From: Albugo candida
Taxonomy: Eukaryota > Oomycota > Peronosporomycetes > Albuginales > Albuginaceae
Direction of reading: 5' to 3'
Assembly: GCA_905220665.1 (NCBI GenBank)
Contig: CAJNAR010000066.1
Span: 22,501-35,445, forward strand
Length of the DNA: 12,945 nucleotides
The position numbers and the translations under genes were made by a program. Shown piece after piece: positions 1-8,108 of this stretch. Numbering within the stretch: the stretch's first letter is position 1; each line of letters opens with the position of its first letter. The notes under the pieces are model-generated. The model was not told the DNA's origin, made no database searches, and saw nothing but the letters and a program-made list of their open reading frames with translations.

Positions 1-105
1 ACTCAAGATGCTCAAACCGCGGCCCATGCTCTCGCATTATTCGACCTTTACCTCCGATATTCCGCGGCGTCCATTTACATGGATCCACTTCCAACTCACA
101 AATGA
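1..105 (+). pseudogene. LINE ORF1 C-terminal fragment (copy A), truncated at both ends
   Basis: The window opens inside a reading frame that runs to a TGA at 103-105. Its residues align closely with an internal part of ORF1 of the second element (about 7720-7800). Shared features are a Thr-Gln start, a run of Ala/Leu, then FDLYLR, and finally YMDPL. Homology stops just after MDPL (about position 90), where the second copy continues through another 80 or so codons. The fragment is therefore cut internally and followed by unrelated AT-rich DNA. It is most simply the ORF1 tail of the same element whose ORF2 resumes near 1750, with the intervening part replaced. It could also belong to a separate, older copy. 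Confidence 0.75.
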
Positions 106-615
106 TTACACATGTGAGTCATTTTACCAATCTGAGTAATGCTGGTAATATTAATTTATCAAATGTTGGAATGAGGCTTAGATTAGCTAATGTTGAACTG
201 AGGACCTTAACGTTCATGCCACTTCTACATTTTTTTCTTCCAACACAAGCTCTATCAGGGAGGACAATTTAAACGAAGCTAAATGTGTTATGATAAAACC
301 ATATCAGCTATCTTCATTGGATAAAAATCATCAGTTTGCTCATTGGACTAATAAGCCAACAAGCAATGAGAATGGACATCAAATGGATGGTAGGGACCTT
401 AGTTCTAGAATATTCTGTAGCGCTAACGACCAGCCATATTATACTGGCTTCCCATTTCAACCTCTGAATAATTACAAAGTGAACCATTTTGAGTCCGTCG
501 CGTGGATCCATCCACGACTTTTGCACCATACATATGAACAAATTGAATGTCCAACAAAAAGTATTGGAGTCTGCTGTCTTCATTACTGAACCACAAATCA
601 CAAAATCTGTCAGCT
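106..615. other. AT-rich non-LINE segment after the ORF1 break
   Basis: This stretch differs in base composition from the LINE coding DNA on either side, being visibly richer in A and T. It shows no similarity by eye to any part of copy B. It holds one moderately long open frame (197-589, described separately) and a 16-bp perfect palindrome at 501-516 (two 7-bp arms around a CC centre). No RNA gene or recognised protein family was seen. It appears to be host or other mobile DNA that interrupts the LINE. Confidence 0.5.
290..589 (+). CDS. Hypothetical 99-residue open frame, doubtful
   Basis: An ATG-started frame of 99 codons ends at a TGA at 587-589. The frame is open without a start from 197 (after a TGA at 194-196), giving about 130 codons, so the region could be an exon remnant as well as a short gene. 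The product is polar, with Ser, Asn, His and Gln common, a few Cys, and no signal peptide, membrane segment or recognised motif. It lies in AT-rich DNA between the broken ORF1 and telomere-like repeats. An open frame of this length can arise by chance, and no family was recognised. Confidence 0.15.
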   Translation: MIKPYQLSSLDKNHQFAHWTNKPTSNENGHQMDGRDLSSRIFCSANDQPYYTGFPFQPLNNYKVNHFESVAWIHPRLLHHTYEQIECPTKSIGVCCLHY

Positions 616-617
616 GT

Positions 618-640
618 AACCCTAAACCCTAAACCCTTAA
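618..640. repeat. Short telomere-type CCCTAAA tract
   Basis: Two perfect CCCTAAA heptamers (620-633) and a third starting CCCTTAA lie in tandem. CCCTAAA is the complement of TTTAGGG, the telomere repeat of plants, oomycetes and several algae. The tract is too short to be a functional telomere. It sits at the edge of a longer field of degenerate CCCTAA-containing repeats, so it is best called interstitial telomere-like sequence. Confidence 0.7.
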
Positions 641-739
641 ATGTCAACCCAAACCTGCAATTCGATAGACGTACCCCTGAGTTCTGATCTCGGAAGCTAG
701 AATTATACAGCTCTAGACTTAGAGCGTAAACCATTAGGT

Positions 740-1050
740 TCTCAGCCCTAAAGCATATACTATAATATTCTTAACCCTAAGTTCTAACCCATTTTGCTCT
801 TTACCCTGAGGTCTTAACCATTTAGTACTTAACCCTAAGGCTTTAACCATTTAGTACTTAACCCTAAGGCTTTAACCATTTAGTACCTAACCCTAAGGCT
901 TTAACCATTTTGTACTTAACCCTAAGGTCTTAACCATTTTGTACTTAACCCTCAATCAAATACCATGACGATCTAACCCCAGAGTATAAACCGTAAGGTT
1001 CTACACCCTCAACCCTACACTATAAAGCATTAGGCTCCTAAACATTGAGT
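740..1050. repeat. Degenerate telomere-derived minisatellite with a 29-bp core array
   Basis: Five consecutive 29-bp units start at 814, 843, 872, 901 and 930. Each has the order TTAACCATTT, then GTAC, then TTAACCCTAAGG, with only one or two differences between neighbours. Flanking sequence from about 740 to 813 and 959 to 1050 carries looser versions (CCCTAAG, ACCCTGAGG, AACCGTAAGGTT). Nearly every unit contains the telomere-like AACCCTAA core. This is the kind of repeat found in subtelomeric DNA, but its chromosomal position cannot be seen here. Confidence 0.75.
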
Positions 1051-1690
1051 ATCGTTTAGTTTGTCCAAGCCAAGGTTGGTAATTACATCAATTCCAGGCA
1101 CAGATTACATTAAGCCACAAGTTCTTCGTCGACGAGACTTATTTGAGTCGTTGGTTGGAGATGACGGAGATATGCAAGGGCGGCGTGGATGGCGTAGGTG
1201 GGGGCATAGATAGCGTGTTTGTCGGTGATGGCGCAGTCCATTCACGATTAGGTGAAGAACTGGGCATTCGTTGTGCGTGGCGGTATCTGTCATATTACGA
1301 GAGGCGAGCGTCGGTGTAATGGCTGGGAATACTATAGCCGAAGGACAAAAGGTGTGGTACCAGTACTTGTGGGAACTACCGATGATCAGGTCGAGAAGGA
1401 GCGAGCTACACCGAATAAAACTTCCGAAAGAAACCTGTCTTCACCCAGAGCTAATTCCGGGGACGATAGAAATGTTAACCTCGGCGTTTACAACTGGCGG
1501 GACAAGCTAGATTTCTCAAGCGTTAAACCCAGACCTCAGAGTAGTGACTATTCTATGTGGTGTCCTTTCTCTGGACTGAGTAAGGAAGGTGCTTCAGTTG
1601 TGATACACGGGTAGTCGTGCTCTAGAACGAGACCACCGATAAGCAAACCGTTAAGTCTGGAGTCAACAAGCAGCGTGCCAAAATAGAGGC
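1051..1690. other. Unassigned GC-richer segment before the ORF2 remnant
   Basis: The base composition shifts from AT-rich to more balanced near 1130. Several frames are open for 60 to 120 codons on both strands, but none was recognised as a known family and the plus-strand ones begin at GTG or TTG rather than ATG. The best hint of genuine coding is on the minus strand (1110-1241, separate entry). No similarity to the corresponding front part of the copy B endonuclease was found, so this segment replaces it. Confidence 0.4.
1110..1241 (-). pseudogene. Possible 3' end of a decayed minus-strand gene
   Basis: A 43-codon minus-strand frame ends in TAA (1112-1110). Its product is rich in Ala, Ile, Tyr and Leu, with a regular amphipathic pattern and an acidic end (LVDEELVA). 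This looks more like a real protein C-terminus than random translation. Upstream, in another minus-strand frame, residues leading into HLIVN (around 1246-1293) could join it by a single-base shift. No family was recognised. It may be a host exon, a gene fragment carried in with the insertion, or chance. Confidence 0.2.
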
Positions 1691-1756
1691 GAAAAATTGT
1701 CGATAAATGGGGCGATCTGGCGGAAGGAAGGCCGATTGATCGAAGCGTTACCAATT

Positions 1757-2095
1757 CGTACCTCGTTTTACACGTCCCTACCAATCAAATTTCCTACCGA
1801 CATCCAACATATCGTCATGGGGGACTTTAACGTCCCATTAGACCCTGTCGTCGATATCAGCAAACCGATTCATGATCGAAATGATGCCGAGGCATTACTC
1901 CAATGGACATTGCACTTGGGACGTATCGATGCTTGGCGTACAACGCATTCTACCAGTAAGGAATACACGGGTCCTGGTCGCCGTAGTCGAATTGATTACG
2001 GCTGCCTGTCATCGGTTCTCTTTCATGATTCCCTTACCAGTATTCGCCACGATCATACATCCAAGTATCAACGTGCCGATCATCTTCCGATCATC
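1757..2095 (+). other. Endonuclease (APE-like) domain remnant, copy A
   Basis: Three of the usual landmarks of the APE-type LINE endonuclease are visible: GDFN (1820-1831) followed by PLDP, a GRRSRIDY block around 1975-1997 equal to the usual RIDYI motif, and the terminal ADHLPI with its catalytic Asp-His (2078-2083). The N-terminal Asn and Glu motifs seen in copy B (NVNGLN and the ETR block) are absent because the sequence upstream is unrelated. The retained catalytic residues are intact, so the loss is by truncation and not by point mutation. Confidence 0.85.
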
Positions 2096-2787
2096 TTTCG
2101 TCTCCAGCATCCCGACTTCCCCAAGCAGTCCATCCTCTCTTGGGAGTGTCCTCCTTGGATATTCAAGGTACCGGAAATCGAACACACCCTCAAAGCCTCA
2201 CTCTACGCATTCAAGTCTCACCTGCGCAATGGACCCTTCGAAAATTCTGGCGCGATTTATGACGAGCATAAGCGCGATGACTTGCGTTATCTTCGCTACA
2301 TGTTTCGCCTTATCATGACCAAGCGAACCGAAGAGACCCAGCAAGCTCGATATCGACTCCACACTCTCAAACAAGACAAAGCAGCCAATCCTTCCCAGTT
2401 CATGATAGGGAGATAGACACGCTTTCCCATCACCTTTCGACATTGGAAGAAGCCAGAAGCAAGTCAAGTGCACGGGATCACTTTGATCGAGATAGCAATC
2501 GTAGCGGGTGTTCATCAAAGTTCTTCTTTCGACTTCCAACCCCGATACTCCGCCGTGTATGCATTCCATCAACACAACGTGCGGATAAAACGCTTACAAC
2601 AGACACCAGGGGAATAGCTCAAGCTCACGGCAGCTATTGGGCGGACATAATTCAATCCCTTCCAAAGTGTATCATCACACCAGTCGTAAGCGCGATGTTA
2701 CAGCTTTGCCGGATTTACTCGACCACACAACATCATCACTCTCCCCGACCGATCATGCCTACATGAATTCTCCGTTTACAGCAAACG

Positions 2788-3665
2788 ATTTTTACTGGGC
2801 GATCCGATCATCTCAACGTTCCAAAGCACCAGGTTACGACGGACTTCCGATAAAGAACTATCAGCTGTTTGCTTCCGACTGGGCGCAAGTATTGGAACTC
2901 GTTCATTCCTCCCAACTCTCATAGGGCAGAAAGACAAATTCTCAACGCCGTGCTTCCATCACCCTTCTCTACAAGAAAGGAGATCGATCACAACCGAGTA
3001 ACTACCGACCCATCACACTATTGAATCATGACGAGAAACTTGGGCCGAAGATACTATCTCATCGACTCAAACGCATCCTACCAAGACTCTTACATCCCGA
3101 TCAAAATGGTTTCGTCCATGGCCGATCTATCAGACACGCCCTCATTCGATTCCAAGACCTCCAAACACTTTGTCGACAGAAGTTTCCTTCTTCCGGCGCG
3201 GTGCTATTGGACTTCGCGAAAGCTTTCGACAGTTTTTGTGGCCAGCGTTACATCTCGTACTTCGGCACTTTGGCTTTGGCTCGACTTTCCGTGCATGGAT
3301 CGACACGTTTTACAAAGATAACCTCATCACCATCATGGTCAATGGTCATGCAAGCCCTTTCTTTCAGTTAGGCAGTGGAATTCGCAAAGGCGACCCCCTA
3401 TCACCGTCACTGTTTGTTCTATTCCTAGAGCCAATGTTGGCATATCTTCGCGCTACAACAGGTCATCTTGGGATACCAGTCCAACATGATTCCGACAAGC
3501 ATCATCTTCCAGCTTTTGCTGGTGATGTCACTGGTCTTCTTCGTAACATCGATGACACACCAACCTTTCTCCGGCATGTTCAACACTACGCACAAGCTGC
3601 TGGACTTCAACTCAATACTACCAAGACTCAGGTTTTCAGCTTTCGTTCTACTGTCCACCGCTGTC
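2788..3665 (+). other. Reverse transcriptase domain, copy A (frameshifted, FADD changed to FAGD)
   Basis: RT blocks follow in order: FYWAIRSSQRSKAPGYDG, then LLYKKGDRSQPSNYRPITLL, a VHGRSIRH block, motif A LLDFAKAFD (3204-3230), motif B GSGIRKGDPLSP, motif C, and motif D GLQLNTTKTQ. Just after motif A a run of five T at 3233-3237 is one short compared with what the reading frame needs, and the frame moves from +3 to +2. Motif C is Phe-Ala-Gly-Asp (3515-3526) where copy B has Phe-Ala-Asp-Asp, so one of the two metal-binding aspartates is lost. Confidence 0.88.
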
Positions 3666-4775
3666 TCACCACTACAGAGCCTCCATCCAGACCGATCCTG
3701 GAATCAGTTTCATTTCTTGGCGTCCTGCAACATGCCGACCACGCTACTACGCTTCGATTTCCATCCATATTAACAGCCTTTCATTCAAGAATACTGTTAT
3801 GGAGGTTTCGAGCGCGTGCGTTGCGGGGCAGAGCAGTACTTCTACGTTCTATCGTGCTTCCACTGTTATGATATCCAGCAGCGGTCACCCCAATACCCCC
3901 ATCCATACTGACCTCAGTTTGGAATCTGTGCGAAGCCTTCCTTTTCCAGCAACCCCTCGACCCCACAAAAGCCTTACGCGGACCAATGGCAGAAGATTGA
4001 TTGACGAAGCCAGTATCACACGGTGGATTAGGACTCCCATGCTTCAACAGCTTCTCACGTGCAATGCATCTCTGCACCTTACGTGATGGCCTTCGGGGTG
4101 TGCGACGCTTTTGCCGCCAAGATGGTTTCTTCCAGCAATACAATCAATGACTACGGCACTACAAGATACGTGTCTAGGACTGGAAATCCTTTACTCGCCG
4201 ATCCATCTTTCACACGTCCCTCAACCACGATGGCAATCCCTTGGACCGTTTTGGTATTCGACACTACAACAGTGGTATCGTCTACTTCAAAGCCCAAACA
4301 ACACCACCTCGCACGACTTTGATGACTTACAGGCACCACCTTGGCGCCATTCCCGAAGGGTTTTCGGTCCTTCAAAGCGTCCATTGAAGTATGCATCAAG
4401 CCATTGTCAATGGATATATCAACACGGTTATCAGCATCTCTCCGACTTCATCGCCTTACATGGTTCACACCCAGCCTCGGGATTGTCAAAGAGTCTCTTC
4501 CCCACCAACACCTTCCATCGGAAACGGGAGCATTCGGCAACCGCGAATGTCTTAGCTAGAGGCTTTGACGCACTCGGCCTGCTTCATGACTCCATTTCTC
4601 ATGGCCCCTTTCTCCCTCAACATATCGCCGCCGCCTTTCCACCCTGGAGTTTCAAGGACAAGCGTTTCACCAAGCTTCAGAATGCAGACCTCTATCGCCT
4701 CCTTCATGTTCTGCCGAAGAAAGCAATTCCCCCAACAAAGCAATTAAAGTAGTAGCGCCTTCAAACTGGCTCCAG

Positions 4776-5435
4776 ATGTGGAAGCGGGAGCGTCATCTTG
4801 ACCGTGATGTACTCCCCATTTATTCCGACCTGAAGTTTCGACTACAACACAACGGTCTACGACTTCGTCACAAACATCGGTATCGTACCCTAGATATCAA
4901 TTACGTCTTTCATTGTCCGGCAGTGGAAACAGCAAAGCACTTGTTTTGGGACTGCCCCACAGCAAATACTGTTTGGGAGAAAACCCTCCACCCACTTCGC
5001 CGATACTTCCAAACACCGCTACAATGGTCTACAGTGGTTTATTGGACCGTTTTGGACCTCTGCACCGAAGCTTGCCAGAACTTCGGCACACACAACCTTC
5101 TCCGGGTAATCAGCGTGATTCGCTTCGTTGTACTCAAGACTCTTTGGACGGAACGAAACAACACCATCTTTCGGACCAACCCTGCTACAGGCGCTCATGA
5201 CCCAAAAAACATTGGAATCTCAGTCACTCGTCAAGCGACCTATCAAATCAAAGCCCACCTTCAACGACTTGGACGTATCGATGCATTAAACACGCGGCTT
5301 TTTCAGCTTTGTGCACTCTACATCGACACATGGCAGTCTGCTAGTGTCAACACCCCACAACAACAGCTGCCTCATCCCCCTCACCAAACTTCTCGCTCTA
5401 CAGTTATGTCTTTCTCCGCTCAAACTCGTGCTTAG
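4776..5435 (+). other. ORF2 C-terminal segment with a damaged Cys/His cluster, copy A
   Basis: A 219-codon stretch after the last frame change holds the LKFRLQHNGLRLR block shared with copy B and then HCPAVETAKHLFWDC. This resembles the zf-RVT pattern (Cys-Cys-His-Cys followed by ETAKHLFW) found downstream of many LINE RTs. Relative to copy B the second Cys (4914-4916), the His (4938-4940) and the last Cys (4953-4955) are kept, but the first Cys is gone, with a short gap. The frame then runs on to a TAG/TGA-free end at 5435 with a Pro/Gln/Ser-rich tail not matched in copy B. Confidence 0.7.
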
Positions 5436-5509
5436 CACATACTTGAGTGGACAGATTCGTAGGATTGCTCTCAGTCAAGGGTTGTTTAAGTCAGTAAGAT
5501 AGATAAAGA
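5436..5509. other. Short junction between ORF2 copy A and the boundary block
   Basis: Seventy-four bases separate the ORF2 stop from the conserved block. Copy B has about 500 bp at the equivalent place. No poly(A), terminator-like hairpin or open frame is evident. A short ACATACTTG match with copy B at about 12458 hints that copy A may have lost most of a longer 3' region. Confidence 0.4.
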
Positions 5510-5613
5510 GTGTAATGAAATCTTTGACAAACCAGACTTGCCCTCCACTTTTAAATTCGCTCTCTAGTGCGCAAGTAATATTCAGACCGTACTTTCAAAG
5601 AGCCAGTCAGCAA
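5510..5613 (+). repeat. Conserved LINE boundary block, first occurrence
   Basis: This 104-bp non-coding stretch recurs at 12527-12627 after ORF2 of copy B. By hand alignment about 85% of bases agree, including an identical run of 24 bases (5527-5550 here and 12542-12565 there). The sequences beyond it on both sides diverge sharply. It sits between the end of one element and the minisatellite before the next ORF1. It could be a 3' recognition sequence for the RT, a promoter of the following element, or an insertion target. The sequence alone does not decide between these. Confidence 0.8.
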
Positions 5614-5644
5614 ACCCCTCTTCACACCCACTCCGCGGATTTTT

Positions 5645-6235
5645 CTTCCAGCCTTCCGACCCCCTTTACAAACCTTTCCCAGACTTTCCATCTCAGAAGC
5701 CCGTCTTTACCAGCCTTTCGTCTTTGGAAGCTTTCGACGCTAGCGTTTTTAGCCTTTCCTTCTTCGGAAGAAATCGGCGCCGGTTTTTCACCAGCCTTTC
5801 TTTCTTCAAGAGAAGCAGAAGCTCACAAATACCAGCCTTTCCTTCTTCGAGAGAAGAATCAGTCCTTCTCAAGAGAAAAACAAGCCCTTCTCTACCAGCC
5901 TTTTCTTCCCCGAAAGAAGCATCAGCCCGTCTTTACCAGCCTTTCCTTCTTCGGGAGAAGAATCAGCCCGTCTATACCTCCCTTTCCTTCTTCGGGAGAA
6001 GAATTAGCCAGTCTATACCAGCCTTTCCGTCTTCGAGAGAAGCGAAGTCAGTTTTTACTCGCCTATCCTTCCTCGGTAGAAGCAGAAGTCCGGCTTTATT
6101 AGCCTTTCATTCTTTGGAACAAGCAAAAACCCGGCTTCTTGGCCTTTTCTTCTCTCCATCAGTCAACTTCAGCCTTTACAAGCCTCTACTCCTTCGGAAG
6201 CAGTTGAAGCCCGCCCTTATGGCTTCCACCAAACC
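5645..6235 (+). repeat. 41-bp hairpin-bearing minisatellite upstream of ORF1 copy B
   Basis: Roughly a dozen imperfect units of 40 to 42 bp, spaced 41 bp in the best part (phase points near 5897, 5938, 5979, 6020). Each contains CAGCCTTTC followed by CTTCTTCGGGAGAAG or a close relative, then CAGCCCGTCTATAC. The centre is an inverted repeat: CTTCT and AGAAG arms around a 5-base loop, for example 5946-5960. Units vary in the loop but often keep the arms. Position directly before ORF1 suggests a 5' UTR with repeated promoter-like monomers, as in mouse L1, but this is inference. The region is open in several frames only because it is pyrimidine-rich and repetitive. Confidence 0.8.
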
Positions 6236-6256
6236 GTAGTCTAATTTCGACACATC

Positions 6257-8050
6257 ATGGCGCAACAAATTCCGGGAAAATCACCCCCATAAAGTCCGTT
6301 ATGTCCCAAATGAAGACGTATTTCAAGCTGTTGCAGATGCCGTAGCATCTAACGCATTCGCCTCGACATTCAAATTGCTGGCCTTACGTGAAGTATCAAA
6401 ATCTCGCATCGATCCATGCGACAAGATCGAAATGTTCGTTCCGGCCTCAAGATTAACAGCAACATCTCGTCTGGATGAGATCCTACTCTCTCTAAACCTC
6501 GAAGCACAAACGGCCACTTGGACTATGGCCTTGGACTCTTTGAGCAACTTTGTCAGCATCAAAAACAGAGGAATCAAATTTCGCTGTTTCGACAAAACTG
6601 TGGCCCGAAACCTCGGCGGGATTGCAGTGCAATGTATGGGAAAACAGTTTGTGGTTCAACCATGCGTCGCTTTGGTGACTGGTACTTTGTCGAACTCAAC
6701 AAAGTGCGAATAGGTCTACCAGACGACTCGATCGTGGAACACTTCCTTCCATTAGACATCCTCTTTATGGTGACCCCGAGCACCAAGCCAGGCCTCATCG
6801 AATCAAGGAATCGGGTAGTTTGGTATCGGTCCAAAACCGCCCCAAAGGGTATCTTTACGAAAACACAACAACCTTTACGGGAAATTTACTTTGCTGGTTT
6901 CCCTAACCCAGGTTTTCGTGCACCACAAACGTCGTGCGTACAACCAAGTCAATCCACCCACAATATTGGCTAAGAAATAAGCGATAAAAGATGCTGAAGG
7001 ATTCAAGCCATCGAAGAACACATTTCGACATATTGACCTTATAGCCACGAACACCCCAGCGGAAGTCAGCTCTTCCAACAACATCCCTTCTTTGGTATGC
7101 CCCACTACCAAGGACTCTTTCGACACTTGGATACAAGTCTCGAAGGACATCAACTGTCGTAATCGACCTCCCACCCCAGTAGCAGAAGTGATTCCAATCT
7201 CATCATGCACAGTCGAGGAAGGATCGTTCTTTGACATCCCGTTTACTTCCACACAATATCAACTCGCCTTCTCTCCTAATGACGATGATGGTGGGCACGA
7301 CATTACATGTATCGTCACGGGTCCCAGCGGCGTAGTTCGCAGCCCACTTTACCCCTGCGAGCCAATCGCACGTATGTTGGAGGAACAATGCCTCCACAAA
7401 GTCCCAAAGAAACTGGTCTCCAAAGGTGCCCGGCGAAAGCCCATCAATGATACCCAAGCCACCTTTATGGGTCTTGATGACCCCGAAACACGTCTTGCTG
7501 CCATTGCAGCACAACCTTCCATTGTGGCTCGTATTTTCTTAGCTCCCAATATCGAAACTCATGCAATGTTCCGGGACCATGCAATCCTACAGGCTATCAG
7601 CTTCGCCCCGAAGAACACTTATGGAGACACTTCCAGTCTGGTTAGTCGACTCCATCATCACTTTGGAGAAAACGTATCATCAGAAGACATTCTCTTCGCT
7701 ACGTTATTCCCTGATGAAGAAACTCAAACACTTGCTTTGGCTCTGGCTATCTTCGACCTTTACCTCCGCTCCTATGATGCGTCCCTGTATATGGATCCCC
7801 TCAGCGTTGGGACTTTAATCCCAGAGCCTCAACCTTCGTTTATCCAACAAAGTCTTTTTACTTTGGGAAGATAGCGTCTTTATGGCTTTGGCCGCATCAG
7901 AGCTGGGCACATCTCTTCTTACGACCGCACCAAAATTTGTGGACGACGCGTGTGGGTCGCCTTCACTTCACCTATTCGTGCGCGGAAGACAATATGGCGC
8001 AGTCTAGTACTTCTTCCGGCATGGATCTCGCAGAACACTCCGCCTTAGTC
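6257..8050 (+). pseudogene. LINE ORF1 pseudogene, copy B (nucleocapsid-like protein)
   Basis: ORF1 proteins of LINEs bind the element RNA and form the transposition particle. The likely start is the ATG at 6257 (MAQQIPGKSP), directly after the minisatellite. A run of five C at 6284-6288 is one base too long to stay in frame with the downstream HKVRYVPNEDVFQ. Further frame changes occur near 6660 and 6975, and a TAG at 7872-7874 interrupts the last part. The open frame continues after that TAG for about 58 codons to a stop at 8048-8050. The middle part (WYFVELNKVRIGLP, later VVWYRSKTAPKGIF and REIYFAGFP) has the alternating pattern of an RRM-like fold, but no clear zinc knuckle is visible. The C-terminal part from about 7092 has no family I recognise. 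The assignment rests on position before ORF2 and the matching fragment at 1-105. Confidence 0.75.
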
Positions 8051-8108
8051 GCCTCTACCTCGACATCTTCCCTTTGCCTCTAAGCAGCCTTGGTCCTTCT
8101 CCGGTCTT

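Larger units (their letters stand above)
1697..5435 (+). pseudogene. LINE ORF2 pseudogene, copy A (EN remnant, RT, C-terminal Cys/His segment)
   Basis: The protein would nick target DNA and reverse transcribe LINE RNA. In order it retains the back half of the endonuclease (GDFN at about 1820-1831, RIDY, DHLPI at 2078-2092), a full RT (KAPGYDG, SNYRPI, LLDFAKAFD, RKGDPLSP, FAGD), a thumb/connection region, and a C-terminal Cys/His stretch. Reading frame changes occur near 2410, 2690, 3233-3237, 4138 and 4740. In-frame stops are TAG 2922-2924, TGA 3869-3871 and TGA 3998-4000. At each TGA the other copy has TGG (Trp), and at the TAG it has AAA (Lys). The first half of the EN is missing and no ATG start exists. 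The RT catalytic motif reads FAGD rather than FADD. Codons differ from copy B mainly at third positions, so both lineages were once under protein-level selection. Non-functional as given. Confidence 0.9.
1..5509 (+). mobile_element. LINE (non-LTR retrotransposon) copy A, degenerate and interrupted
   Basis: This span groups the ORF1 tail at 1-105 and the ORF2 pseudogene at 1697-5435, which occur in the same order and orientation as in the complete-looking copy B. In copy B the matching points (ORF1 MDPL motif and EN RTSF motif) are about 680 bp apart. Here they are about 1.67 kb apart and the DNA between them is not LINE-like. No poly(A) tail and no target-site duplication could be identified. 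The left end lies outside the window. The right end is placed at the conserved block beginning at 5510, although that block could equally be the 3' end of this copy. Confidence 0.65.

Noticed and set aside
501..516. 16-bp palindrome as an operator or recombination site
   Set aside because: A single perfect short palindrome in several kilobases has no supporting context, and no partner copy was found in the window.
314..734. Minus-strand open frames of 95 and 103 codons in the AT-rich part
   Set aside because: They are antisense to each other's alternative frames and to the plus frame, with no recognisable motif, and one runs into the telomere-like repeat.
814..958. CRISPR-like array of 29-bp units
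   Set aside because: The units are directly adjacent with no unique spacers, and the content is telomere-like in eukaryotic DNA.
1252..1614. 120-codon plus-strand open frame
   Set aside because: It begins with GTG, has no recognised motif, and overlaps other open frames in the same interval on both strands. Composition does not favour it.
2788..3665. Group II intron or retron RT
   Set aside because: An APE-type endonuclease stands before the RT, a zf-RVT-like segment follows, and no intron RNA structure or maturase domain was seen. The architecture is that of a LINE.
5515..6239. Two long plus-strand open frames (195 and 171 codons) giving repetitive Ser/Phe/Arg-rich proteins
   Set aside because: They overlie the 41-bp minisatellite. 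The same DNA is read in different frames and the peptide repeats only mirror the DNA repeat. A unit not divisible by three gives no stable protein repeat.
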